This document shows, in pieces, positions 18,732 through 27,534 of a stretch of 64,000 bases of DNA. The DNA is from Candidatus Methanoperedentaceae archaeon (GTDB lineage Archaea > Halobacteriota > Methanosarcinia > Methanosarcinales > Methanoperedenaceae). Position 1 is the first letter of the stretch. Each line of letters starts with the position of its first letter. The position numbers were made by a program, and so were the translations under genes. The notes beneath the pieces are model-generated. The model did no database searches, had not been told where the DNA came from, and saw nothing but the letters and a program-made list of their open reading frames with translations. The stretch spans positions 1-64,000 of the forward strand of contig PQAS01000042.1 of assembly GCA_003104905.1 (NCBI GenBank), in the 5' to 3' direction.

Positions 18732-19507
18732 GGATAATCGCTATCATTCAGGCAAGACTTGGTTCAACAAGATTGTCCGGAAAAGTCCTGCTAGATCTTA
18801 AGGGCAAAACAGTGCTGGAACAGGTAATTGATCGAGTAAGAGCTTCACGATTTATTGATGATGTTATAATTGCCACCACAATCATCAAGGAAGACCTTAA
18901 AATCGTTAAACTCTGTGCTGATCATGGAATAAGAGTTTATTGCGGTTCTGAAAATGATGTGCTTGAAAGATATTATGAAACAGCAAGACTTTTTGGAGCC
19001 GACCATATCGTAAGAATAACATCAGATTGCCCGATGATCGATCCTTCGATAATTGACGATGTTATAGACTTGCATCTGAAGGAGAAAGCAGATTATACCA
19101 GCAATACATTGAAGGAAACATATCCGGATGGTCAGGATGTTGAAATATTTACCTTTATGTCATTGAAGAATGCCTGGAAAAATGCAAAATTGACCTCAGA
19201 GCGTGAACATGTAACTCCCTATATCAGGAATAATCCTGAATTTAAGCTTGTTAATATGGAATGTGGAGAAGATATGTCCAATAAAAGATGGACACTGGAT
19301 AATTCCGAGGATTATGAGTTCATTAAGATAATATTTGAAAATCTGTATGATAAGAATCCACTTTTTAGCATGGAAGAAATAGTTAAGTTAATAAATGAAA
19401 AGCCTGAGATAGAAAGAATAAATGAAAATATAGATAGAAATGAAGGTTATAAGAAATCATTGAGAGAAGATAGACTTTTAAATTCAGATAACATTCAGGA
19501 GAAATGA
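18728..19507 (+). CDS. SpsF-like cytidylyltransferase
   Basis: A 259-residue nucleotidyltransferase of the SpsF/NeuA fold, expected to activate a nonulosonic acid as CMP-sugar. The ATG at 18728 overlaps the previous stop (ATGA) and has GGAAGG at good spacing, so it is preferred over a TTG 18 bases upstream. The N-terminus reads IIAIIQARLGSTRLSGKVL, then RITSDCPMIDP. After residue about 230 the tail is charged. A second CMP-sugar synthetase-like gene lies at 29057, so the two may serve different acids. Confidence 0.85.
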   Translation: MRIIAIIQARLGSTRLSGKVLLDLKGKTVLEQVIDRVRASRFIDDVIIATTIIKEDLKIVKLCADHGIRVYCGSENDVLERYYETARLFGADHIVRITSDCPMIDPSIIDDVIDLHLKEKADYTSNTLKETYPDGQDVEIFTFMSLKNAWKNAKLTSEREHVTPYIRNNPEFKLVNMECGEDMSNKRWTLDNSEDYEFIKIIFENLYDKNPLFSMEEIVKLINEKPEIERINENIDRNEGYKKSLREDRLLNSDNIQEK

Positions 19508-19508
19508 A

Positions 19509-20819
19509 ATGGGAAGATCGCAGGAGCTTTACAGGAAAGCCAGGAAAATAATTCCCGGAGGAACACAGCTTTTATCAAAAAGGCCAGAGATGTTCCTCCC
19601 TGGACTCTGGCCTGCATATTACGACAGGGCAAAGGGTTGCGAAGTATGGGATCTTGATGGGAAAAAATACATCGATATGAGCACAATGGGGGTTGGTTCC
19701 TGTATCCTTGGGTATGCCGATGATGATGTAAATAAAGCTGTCAAATCTGCTGTTGACAGGGGCAGTATGTGCACATTGAATGCGCCTGAAGAAGTAGAGC
19801 TTGCAGAGCTTCTACTTGAACTTCATCCATGGGCGGAAATGGTGAGATATGCAAGAACAGGAGGCGAATCTATGATGATCGCGGTAAGAATAGCAAGGGC
19901 AAAATCCGGAAAAGATACTGTGCTCTTTTGCGGCTACCACGGCTGGCATGACTGGTATCTCTCATCAAATCTTTCCGATGAGAAGTCACTGGACGGGCAT
20001 TTGCTGCCTGGATTGAATCCTCTTGGTGTGCCCAGGGCCTTGAAAGGTTTGACATATCCATTTAATTACAACGATACAGAAGGTTTCTTGAGACTTGTGG
20101 AAGAACATAAAGGCAATATTGGAGTTGTGGTAATGGAGCCTATAAGGAATCTTGAACCGGATATGGATTTTATTAAGACCATAAGGCAGGTAACAAATGA
20201 TCTGGGAATAGTCTTGATCGTGGATGAAATCACAGCAGGCTTTAGATTGAATAATGGGGGAGCGCATCTGCTTTATGATCTGGAACCGGATATGGCAGTT
20301 TTTGCAAAGGGTATGAGCAATGGATTTCCCATGGCTGCGATAATAGGTAAGAGCGATGTTATGGAAGTTGCACAGGATACCTTCATAAGCAGTACATATT
20401 GGACAGATAGAGTTGGACCAACTGCTGCTCTGGCAACGATATGGAATATAAAGGAAAAGAATGTATCCGGACACTTAATCAGAACAGGGAAAAAAATGAA
20501 AGAATCCTGGAAATCGCTAGCTTCCAGTCATGATCTTAATATTGAAGTTTCCGGAATAGATCCCCTCGGGCATTTTGATTTCAAATATGAGAATCCATTG
20601 GTTTTAAAAACATTGTTCACTCAATTGATGCTGGACAAAGGTTTTCTTGCTTCAACGGCTTTTTATGCTTCGTTTGCCCATAAAGAAGCGCATTTAAAAA
20701 ACTATTTGAAGGCTGCTGATGAAGCATTTGGATTCATATCAAAATCAATTGCAGAAGGAAAAACAGAAAGATATTTAAAAGGACCAGTCTGTCATTCAGG
20801 ATTCAAGAGATTGACATGA
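19509..20819 (+). CDS. Class III aminotransferase (GSA-aminomutase-like)
   Basis: A 436-residue PLP enzyme resembling glutamate-1-semialdehyde 2,1-aminomutase. The PLP lysine is K267 in FAKGMSNGFPM, and the Asp lies in LIVDEITAGFR. GGTQLLSKRPEMFLPG and YARTGGESMMIAVRIARA replace the more usual heme-pathway sequences. The location inside the nonulosonate module, between spsF-like and pseH-like genes, suggests it aminates a carbonyl of a sugar or nonulosonate rather than making heme. It could explain an extra amino group, perhaps with the aldo/keto reductase. This role is inferred. Confidence 0.82.
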   Translation: MGRSQELYRKARKIIPGGTQLLSKRPEMFLPGLWPAYYDRAKGCEVWDLDGKKYIDMSTMGVGSCILGYADDDVNKAVKSAVDRGSMCTLNAPEEVELAELLLELHPWAEMVRYARTGGESMMIAVRIARAKSGKDTVLFCGYHGWHDWYLSSNLSDEKSLDGHLLPGLNPLGVPRALKGLTYPFNYNDTEGFLRLVEEHKGNIGVVVMEPIRNLEPDMDFIKTIRQVTNDLGIVLIVDEITAGFRLNNGGAHLLYDLEPDMAVFAKGMSNGFPMAAIIGKSDVMEVAQDTFISSTYWTDRVGPTAALATIWNIKEKNVSGHLIRTGKKMKESWKSLASSHDLNIEVSGIDPLGHFDFKYENPLVLKTLFTQLMLDKGFLASTAFYASFAHKEAHLKNYLKAADEAFGFISKSIAEGKTERYLKGPVCHSGFKRLT

Positions 20820-20841
20820 TTTTCAACTGGATATTCAGACC

Positions 20842-21375
20842 ATGAACGTGGAAACAATAGACCTGAAAAAAAATATTGAATTAAAATATGCTGAACTTAT
20901 TAACTTTATCAATCTTAATGATGACGAAAAGGAAATGATCAGGAACTGGAGAAATCATGAAAATGTTAGAAATATGATGTATTCAGATCATATCATAACG
21001 ATTGAAGAGCATTCTAAATTTATAGCAGGATTAAGAAATGATATCAAGAATTCTTTTTGGATAGTAAGAAGGAATCGAGAAAACATAGGTGTTATTTCAT
21101 TGAACAGAGTGGATTTAAAGAATTCCAATGCTTATATAGGTATATATACAAATCCTTATTTATCTGGAATGGGCGGACTGCTTATTGAGTGCCTTAAAAA
21201 GTTAGCGTTTGATAAGGTAAAATTGCATACACTAAAACTTGAAGTGATTGAAGAAAATGAAAGGGCAATACATTTTTATAAAAAGGCAGGATTTGAAGAA
21301 GAAGGACGGCTCAGAGAATTCGTTTTCAAGACTGGCAAATGGCTTGATGTGATCGTAATGGGAATTTTAGGATAA
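20842..21375 (+). CDS. PseH-like GNAT N-acetyltransferase
   Basis: A 177-residue GNAT protein. PseH acetylates the 4-amino group of the PseC product using acetyl-CoA. The pattern RNWRNHENVRNMMYSDHIIT followed by EEHSKFI is characteristic of PseH-type enzymes. The acetyl-CoA site is in the C-terminal half (YLSGMGGLLIECLKKLAF, then NERAIHFYKKAGFEEEGRLRE). It lies directly upstream of the pseI-like gene. Confidence 0.85.
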   Translation: MNVETIDLKKNIELKYAELINFINLNDDEKEMIRNWRNHENVRNMMYSDHIITIEEHSKFIAGLRNDIKNSFWIVRRNRENIGVISLNRVDLKNSNAYIGIYTNPYLSGMGGLLIECLKKLAFDKVKLHTLKLEVIEENERAIHFYKKAGFEEEGRLREFVFKTGKWLDVIVMGILG

Positions 21376-21395
21376 TATACGATGTTATAATTAAT

Positions 21396-22448
21396 ATGAA
21401 ACTAGAAATAGGAAACAGGTACATTGGAAATGATAATCCGGTTTTCATAATCGCAGAGCTTTCAGCAAATCATCTCCAGGATTTTGACCTTGCAGCAAAA
21501 ACCATTACAGCCATGAAAGAGGCAGGAGCGGATGCTGTTAAGCTTCAAACCTATACACCGGATACATTAACAATCGACTGCGACAATGAATATTTCCGGA
21601 TAAAACAGGGAACACTCTGGAATGGCAGAACGCTCTACCAGTTATATAAGGAAGCTTACACACCCTGGGAATGGCAGCCAGAATTGAAAAAATTTGCAGA
21701 GGACCTTGGACTTATCTTTTTCTCATCCCCTTTTGATAAAACTTCGGTTGACTTTCTTGAAAGAATGAATGTTCCAGCTTATAAGGTGGCCTCTTTTGAG
21801 ATTACGGACATACCGCTCATTGAATATATAGCATCCAGGGGAAAACCAGTGATAATCTCTACGGGAATTGCGACATTATCGGATATAGAAGAAGCTGTGA
21901 ATGCCTGCAAAAGAGCGGGTAATAATCAGATAGCTCTCTTAAAATGCACATCCGAATATCCAGCTTTATTGGAAGATGTTAACGTGAGGACAATTCCAAA
22001 CTTAAAGGAAACTTTTAATGTTGTCGTTGGTCTATCCGACCATACATTAGGTATTGAAGTACCATTAGCTGCAGTGAGTCTTGGGGCAAGGATCATAGAA
22101 AAACATTTTACTATCGACAGAGAGCTTGGAGGCCCTGATTCAGCATTTTCATTAGAACCAGCAGAGTTTAGGGAAATGGTAACATCGATACGAAATGTGG
22201 AAAAGGCGCTCGGAGAGATCAAATATGAACTCAGTGATAGAATTGTGAAATCCAGGGATTTCTCGCGATCTTTGTTTGTTGTAACGGATATGAAAGCAGA
22301 AGATATATTTACCGAAATAAATATAAAATCTATCAGACCGGGTTTTGGACTTCATCCCAAATATCTAAGAAAAATTATGGGAAAAAAAGCAATAGTTGAT
22401 ATCAAAAAAGGAACGCCTTTGGATTGGAATTTAATAAAATGGATTTGA
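21396..22448 (+). CDS. pseI: Pseudaminic acid synthase-like (NeuB family)
   Basis: A 350-residue enzyme that condenses a 6-carbon 2,4-diamino sugar with phosphoenolpyruvate to form a nonulosonic acid. The NeuB barrel has FIIAELSANH, DAVKLQTYTPDTLTID, FFSSPFDKTSVDFLE, AYKVASFEITDIPLI, KCTSEYPA, GLSDHTLG and EKHFTIDR. The C-terminal 60 residues form an antifreeze-like SAF domain (SRSLFVVTDMKAEDIF, then SIRPGFGLHPKYL). YKEAYTPWEWQPELKKFA fits PseI better than NeuB. It expects a free sugar, so a hydrolase to remove UDP is required, but no PseG is visible nearby. Confidence 0.88.
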   Translation: MKLEIGNRYIGNDNPVFIIAELSANHLQDFDLAAKTITAMKEAGADAVKLQTYTPDTLTIDCDNEYFRIKQGTLWNGRTLYQLYKEAYTPWEWQPELKKFAEDLGLIFFSSPFDKTSVDFLERMNVPAYKVASFEITDIPLIEYIASRGKPVIISTGIATLSDIEEAVNACKRAGNNQIALLKCTSEYPALLEDVNVRTIPNLKETFNVVVGLSDHTLGIEVPLAAVSLGARIIEKHFTIDRELGGPDSAFSLEPAEFREMVTSIRNVEKALGEIKYELSDRIVKSRDFSRSLFVVTDMKAEDIFTEINIKSIRPGFGLHPKYLRKIMGKKAIVDIKKGTPLDWNLIKWI

Positions 22449-23206
22449 AATTCGGTCTGAAACTGTGGTCGATCAATACAGATTTAATCGATGAGGCTAT
22501 TGCGCTTATCGATGAGAAAATCTTTTATTACATAGAATTATTTGTTATACCAGAAACTGATGTCTTTCCATTCTTATTTGATGTACCATATATCATTCAT
22601 ATCCCGCATCATAAATTCAAAGTTAATATTGGTGATTCCAGTTTAAAAGAATATAATTTGCACAAAATAGATGAATCCATAGAGTGGGCTGATAAACTTA
22701 ATGCAAAATTCCTTATACTGCATTCGGGGCATGGTTCTATGAAAGATGCAAAAGATATTTTGTATGAAATTGATGATAAACGAATTTTGATAGAAAATAT
22801 GCCTAAAGTAGGTCTTGATAATGAAGATATGATCGGGTATTCACCAGGACAAATAGAAGAACTGCTCGATATCAGGGATTTTGGTATGTGTTTGGATTTT
22901 GGGCATGCAGTGAAAGCGGCGTTGAGTCTTGGGGTAGATTATAAGGAGTTTGTTCAGGAATTCATGAAACTTGAACCGAGGGTGTTTCATATAAGTGACG
23001 GTAAGTTGAACTACGAGAAGGATGAGCATCTCGGAATTGGGTTTGGAGAGTATGATATTGATTTCTTTATGAGGTCTGTTAAGAGGAGACATCATAATAT
23101 GGTGACGGTGGAGACGCCGAGGGCAACACAAAAGTCTCTGGCTGAGGATGTTGAAAACGTTGAAAAAATATATGACATGACCAAACAAAGTTTCAAGGGG
23201 GATTAG
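22439..23206 (+). CDS. Sugar isomerase/epimerase-like TIM-barrel protein
   Basis: A 255-residue protein from the ATG at 22439, which overlaps the end of pseI by 10 bases; a TTG 15 bases upstream is the alternative. It resembles xylose isomerase-like TIM barrels (AP_endonuc_2 family): LILHSGHGS, RILIENMPKV, FGMCLDFGHA, VFHISDG and MVTVETPR carry the likely metal ligands (Glu, His, Asp). The role is unknown. It lies between pseI and a glycosyltransferase, so a part in nonulosonate formation is possible. Confidence 0.75.
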   Translation: MDLKFGLKLWSINTDLIDEAIALIDEKIFYYIELFVIPETDVFPFLFDVPYIIHIPHHKFKVNIGDSSLKEYNLHKIDESIEWADKLNAKFLILHSGHGSMKDAKDILYEIDDKRILIENMPKVGLDNEDMIGYSPGQIEELLDIRDFGMCLDFGHAVKAALSLGVDYKEFVQEFMKLEPRVFHISDGKLNYEKDEHLGIGFGEYDIDFFMRSVKRRHHNMVTVETPRATQKSLAEDVENVEKIYDMTKQSFKGD

Positions 23207-23207
23207 A

Positions 23208-25043
23208 ATGAAATTATACCTTCTGGAGGCATTTCATCCTAATATGCAATTTGACGATGGGGTCATTGTTGCATTAACTCCAGAAGTTTGTTATCATCTT
23301 GATAAAAACGGAATTAACTACAGCATAATTGAAGACCATTATGATGAACATGAATTATTGATAAATCGTTATGAATTTTTGGAAGATCAAAATGATTGGT
23401 TTATAGATTTTGATAATTTTCTGAAGTATAATATTAATATACTAAATATATATGAACTAAATTTAGCAAGTATATACTCGTTGCACTTGAAAAATATATT
23501 AGATACACTGATTCTTAAATCTTATATATTAAAAAAATTATTTGAAAAATTTAATCCTTCAAGTGTCATCTTTGTAGCATTACCTCCTAAGAAAGAATTG
23601 ATAAACAATGATTTGGGATATCACGATAAAAGTGTATATGCACATTTAATTCCAATTTTATGTAAAGAAAAATCAATTCCTATTGTTGAACATTATGGAT
23701 ATTCTGCACAAAATACAAAGATTGTGGCAGCAAATAATATCGATAAGGTCGCTAATATTTGGAGATATATACCAATTATTTTCAAAATGGTTTTCAGTAT
23801 TTTTAAAACAAAAAACAAAAAAAATGCATTGAATGTTTTGCAGATGAGCCTTGCATATAATGGTTTTGCTCTCCTGAAAAATGCCTTCATCAGAGGTCAC
23901 AACGTATATTTATTGGCAGGTAATAAGATATTAAAATTTCATCATTTTGGATTTAAAACATTTGATATTAAACATAGTAATGATAATATTGAAAATATGC
24001 TTTCTGACTGGAGCCAAACGGCTCAATTATTGGAAACACATGAATTGATAAAATGGATAAATGAAAAATGCTCTTTTGATGTTAGTAATATTGTTTTGCC
24101 AAATCTAAAACATTTTGTTTCAAAAATTTGTCCTGATTTATTTCAATATTATAAAACTTTCCTTGCATTTTATGAATCCGAATCAATAGATGTTGTTGTC
24201 TCACCTTATAATAATCAAAGTACAGTCGGGCTTGCAGGAATAGCAGCAGCAAACAAATGCGAACATACAAAGACAATATGTGTTGAACACGGTGATGATA
24301 TTTTCATAAATTTTTTTTGGAGGCGCAAAGAGTTAATTAATTTTGATATTTTAATTGTATCTGAAAACGAGAATAAAAGATTTTTGGAATCTATCTGTTA
24401 TAAATATAACTTCGGGATAAAAATATATAGCAATCTTGAAAGAATGTCACCAAATATCGAAATCGCTAAAAACAGGAAAACAAGAAGATTTAATAGTAAT
24501 GGCAATAAAACGGAAATAATTTATCTGCCAACCTTTTTCAATTGGGACCTTCTACGGATAGATGTTGATATACATCTATCTCCAACTCGATATTACAAAT
24601 TCCAAAAATTATTATTAGAATATTTTTCTGAAAGAAAGGATTTTACATTTATTTGGAAAGCTTTATTCAGCTCTGATTCGCTATATAATCCAATCCCAGA
24701 CCTCATAAAAGACAAAAATATCAAGAATGTTAGAGTGGAATCAAAATCATTTAATAAATATCTTCGTTATGCATATAAAGTAATTTTAGATTATCCCAGC
24801 ACAGGAATGTACGAATCTGTTATTGCTGGAGTTCCAACCATGTGCCTGTGCTCTGATGCACTGCATGTGAGAAAGAGTGCAATTGAAGTTTTCAAAAATA
24901 TTGTTAAAATTTACCTTAATCCTGATGAAGCGATCGCCCACATAGACGAATTTATTAATGCTGACTCTGAACAATACAAAATGTCCATAAAAACATGTGA
25001 CCCGAATTTGATTGATATAATTGAATTTGAATGTAGAAACTAA
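23208..25043 (+). CDS. Putative GT-B glycosyltransferase, AT-rich
   Basis: A 611-residue soluble protein not assigned to a numbered family. The C-terminal half resembles capsule-type and CDP-glycerol-phosphotransferase-like GT-B proteins: KTICVEHGDD, IIYLPTFFNWDL, FTFIWKALF, and a nucleotide-site-like LDYPSTGMYESVIAGVPTMC. The N-terminal half is rich in Leu, Ile and Asn. The gene is visibly more AT-rich than its neighbours, which suggests separate origin. Start and stop fit tightly between the isomerase and the flippase. It is a good candidate for transferring the nonulosonate. Confidence 0.6.
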   Translation: MKLYLLEAFHPNMQFDDGVIVALTPEVCYHLDKNGINYSIIEDHYDEHELLINRYEFLEDQNDWFIDFDNFLKYNINILNIYELNLASIYSLHLKNILDTLILKSYILKKLFEKFNPSSVIFVALPPKKELINNDLGYHDKSVYAHLIPILCKEKSIPIVEHYGYSAQNTKIVAANNIDKVANIWRYIPIIFKMVFSIFKTKNKKNALNVLQMSLAYNGFALLKNAFIRGHNVYLLAGNKILKFHHFGFKTFDIKHSNDNIENMLSDWSQTAQLLETHELIKWINEKCSFDVSNIVLPNLKHFVSKICPDLFQYYKTFLAFYESESIDVVVSPYNNQSTVGLAGIAAANKCEHTKTICVEHGDDIFINFFWRRKELINFDILIVSENENKRFLESICYKYNFGIKIYSNLERMSPNIEIAKNRKTRRFNSNGNKTEIIYLPTFFNWDLLRIDVDIHLSPTRYYKFQKLLLEYFSERKDFTFIWKALFSSDSLYNPIPDLIKDKNIKNVRVESKSFNKYLRYAYKVILDYPSTGMYESVIAGVPTMCLCSDALHVRKSAIEVFKNIVKIYLNPDEAIAHIDEFINADSEQYKMSIKTCDPNLIDIIEFECRN

Positions 25044-25058
25044 AATAATTCTAATTAT

Positions 25059-26516
25059 ATGTCAACTATGATTTTATCCCGTATCATGAATATAAGTCCG
25101 GTTCAGAGGCAGAGCATGATCACTCTGTTCTGGCAAATAGTGTTCACAGCCCTTGGATTTATCAGTACTATATATTTTGCACATGCTGTGGGAGCAAATG
25201 TTCTGGGAGCATATTTCCTGTTCATGGCATATTACGGGTTCATTGGCATGGTCGCCGATGGTGGTATTGGTGGCGCTGCACTGAAACGCATAAGTGAAAA
25301 TGAAGAAGCTGATGCATTTTTTACCGCTTTTTTAGTAATACGTACCATCTTTATCATATTTTCTATGATTGTCCTGGTTTTATTCCGAGAATATTTAGTG
25401 GATTTAAATAATTCAGGACTGTATTTATGGTTTTATCTCTTATTACTGGTTTCTTCATTTGAAGGAACGGTAAGTATAGGGGTAGCTGGTAGAGGAAAAA
25501 TGGGCGTAAGATCCACCTGCAATGCAATTACCAGGATTTCAACCTTAATTTTCCAGGTAATCGGTATTTATATGGGATTCGGCGCCGCAGGACTTGTTGG
25601 AGGGACAATTCTTGGTATGTTAGCTGGCAGTTTAATAGAATTTCATTTTCTCGATCTTCATCTTACGAGATTCAGGGGATACCATATAAAGAGCTTATTT
25701 ATATTCTCTTTCTGGCTATTTTTAACATCAGGCGGCGTGCTGGTCTTTTCCCAGGCAGATACGATTTTGATAGGATATTTTATGAAAAACTCTGATGTAG
25801 GCATCTATCGAGTGATTCTCCAATTCACAACAGTAGCAACATTTACAACTTATGCTCTTAAAAATACTCTATGGCCAAGAGTAAGCCAATGGGGTAAAAG
25901 CTGCAATACAGGTCTTGTTGAGGAATCTCTTGCCCGTGCAATTAGTTATTCTCTTATTCTTGCAGTTCCTGTATTGGCTGGAGGGATACTTCTGGGAGAT
26001 AAGCTTCTGTATCATTTTTATGGAACTGAATTCGCTTCAGGTTATATAGCACTTGTAATTTTACTGATAGTTCAATTAGTAAATGTGTTCCAGTTCTTTT
26101 TCACAACGTACCTTGATGCTCTAAATTTTCCAAAAGAATCATTTAAAGTGACAATAATTGCAGCATCTGCCAATATATTACTTGATATAATTCTTATTCC
26201 AGTATATGGTATTGAAGGGGCTGCAGCTGCTACTTTAGTATCAATGATTTTGAACGCGTTCCTTGCTAGACGTTCATTAGCGCGAATAATTAAGGTGAAT
26301 CTGGAAACTAAAACTTTGTTCAATATTTTGAAAGCCTCGGCTATCATGACTTTGTTCATCGGAATATATATATGGTATATACCATTATCCAGTCTCTGGC
26401 TAACAATAATGCCGGTGGTATTGGGTGGGATAATATTCGGTGTAGCTCTATTGAAGTCCGATAAAAAAGTATATGACGATATAAAGACTATTGCATTACA
26501 ATTACAATTACCATAG
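25059..26516 (+). CDS. Polysaccharide flippase (MOP superfamily, Wzx-like)
   Basis: A 485-residue integral membrane protein with about 14 hydrophobic helices. It fits the polysaccharide transporter branch of the MOP/MATE superfamily, which flips lipid-linked glycans outward. Features are YFAHAVGANVLGAYFLFMAYYG near the N-terminus, a GGIGGAALKRISEN motif, FSQADTILIGYF, and YGIEGAAAATLVS near helix 11. It directly follows the nonulosonate genes, so its cargo may carry the nonulosonate. Confidence 0.87.
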   Translation: MSTMILSRIMNISPVQRQSMITLFWQIVFTALGFISTIYFAHAVGANVLGAYFLFMAYYGFIGMVADGGIGGAALKRISENEEADAFFTAFLVIRTIFIIFSMIVLVLFREYLVDLNNSGLYLWFYLLLLVSSFEGTVSIGVAGRGKMGVRSTCNAITRISTLIFQVIGIYMGFGAAGLVGGTILGMLAGSLIEFHFLDLHLTRFRGYHIKSLFIFSFWLFLTSGGVLVFSQADTILIGYFMKNSDVGIYRVILQFTTVATFTTYALKNTLWPRVSQWGKSCNTGLVEESLARAISYSLILAVPVLAGGILLGDKLLYHFYGTEFASGYIALVILLIVQLVNVFQFFFTTYLDALNFPKESFKVTIIAASANILLDIILIPVYGIEGAAAATLVSMILNAFLARRSLARIIKVNLETKTLFNILKASAIMTLFIGIYIWYIPLSSLWLTIMPVVLGGIIFGVALLKSDKKVYDDIKTIALQLQLP

Positions 26517-26561
26517 AATATAAACTATAATAAATAAAAATAATTATGTATAAATATTATT

Positions 26562-27530
26562 ATGATTGAAGTCAATGCAAATTTTCATACATTGAGTGGA
26601 AATATTATGAATAGAAAAGACGATACCTTTAGAGAGTATCGCAAGAAATGGGAAGACTGGCCTAAGAATTTCCATACCGGCGATTTCCCGCTCCACCTGG
26701 ATATCGAAGCATCAAGTGTATGCAACCTGCGATGCGAATTTTGTGAGACCAACTATGATAAAATCGGAACCAAATATGGCTATATGGGTTTTGACCTATT
26801 TAAAAAGATTATTGACGAAGGCGCAGGCCTCGGACTTTATGCGATCAAATTGAATTCGGGGGCAAGAGGAGAGCCGCTGCTTCATAAAAATATTGTAGAG
26901 ATGGTTGAATATGCAAAACAAAAAGGCATAATAGATGTCTATATGAATACAAACGCTGCTCTCCTGACCAAAGAATTAGGGAGAAGGTTGATCGAAGCTG
27001 GACTGGATAGGATTTCAATTTCGTTTGAGGGAACAAAGGCTGAAATTTATGAGAAGAACAGGATTGGTGCAAAATTTGAAAAAGTTCGCAGGAATATCAT
27101 CGAATTTATAGAATTGAGAAATAGTTTAAATCCAGAGATGCCCAAGATCAGGATACAAACAGTAGCTACACCTGAAATCTTGCCAACGATAAAAGAATAT
27201 GGAGAATATTGGAGTAAACTCGTTGATGAAGTTGCATTCATAGATTTCAAAGATTATTCTAATAAAAAGAAAGATCTGGTTTCAGACTGGATATGTCCTT
27301 ATCTATGGCAGAGGATGATGATAACTTGGGATGGAAACATATCAGTATGTGGATTTGATTATACAGACAACCATAGACTCGAAAATGTGAAAAAAGACTC
27401 AATACAAAAAGCATGGAAAGGAAAAGAGATGGAACGCATACGTAAGCTTCATAGAGAAGGAAAGTCCCATATGATAGCTATATGCAATGGATGCCCTTTC
27501 AGGACAACAGAAATATTGAAAAGAAAATGA
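26562..27530 (+). CDS. Radical SAM/SPASM-type protein
   Basis: A 322-residue radical SAM protein. The [4Fe-4S] motif is CNLRCEFC (EASSVCNLRCEFCETNY, residues about 48-64). A SPASM-like C-terminus binds extra clusters: WICPYLWQRMMITWDGNISVCGFDY, then ICNGCPF. ATGs at 26562 and 26607 are both possible; I used the first. SPASM proteins often mature peptides, but in glycan clusters some act on sugars or aglycones. No precursor-peptide gene is visible next to it. The next gene, another radical SAM, follows after 4 bases. Confidence 0.83.
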   Translation: MIEVNANFHTLSGNIMNRKDDTFREYRKKWEDWPKNFHTGDFPLHLDIEASSVCNLRCEFCETNYDKIGTKYGYMGFDLFKKIIDEGAGLGLYAIKLNSGARGEPLLHKNIVEMVEYAKQKGIIDVYMNTNAALLTKELGRRLIEAGLDRISISFEGTKAEIYEKNRIGAKFEKVRRNIIEFIELRNSLNPEMPKIRIQTVATPEILPTIKEYGEYWSKLVDEVAFIDFKDYSNKKKDLVSDWICPYLWQRMMITWDGNISVCGFDYTDNHRLENVKKDSIQKAWKGKEMERIRKLHREGKSHMIAICNGCPFRTTEILKRK

Positions 27531-27534
27531 AACT

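Noticed and set aside
23208-25043. Candidate PseG function for the GT-B-like protein
   Set aside because: PseG is a short GT-B hydrolase of about 270 residues; this protein is over twice as long, with transferase-like C-terminal motifs, and no PseG signature was seen.
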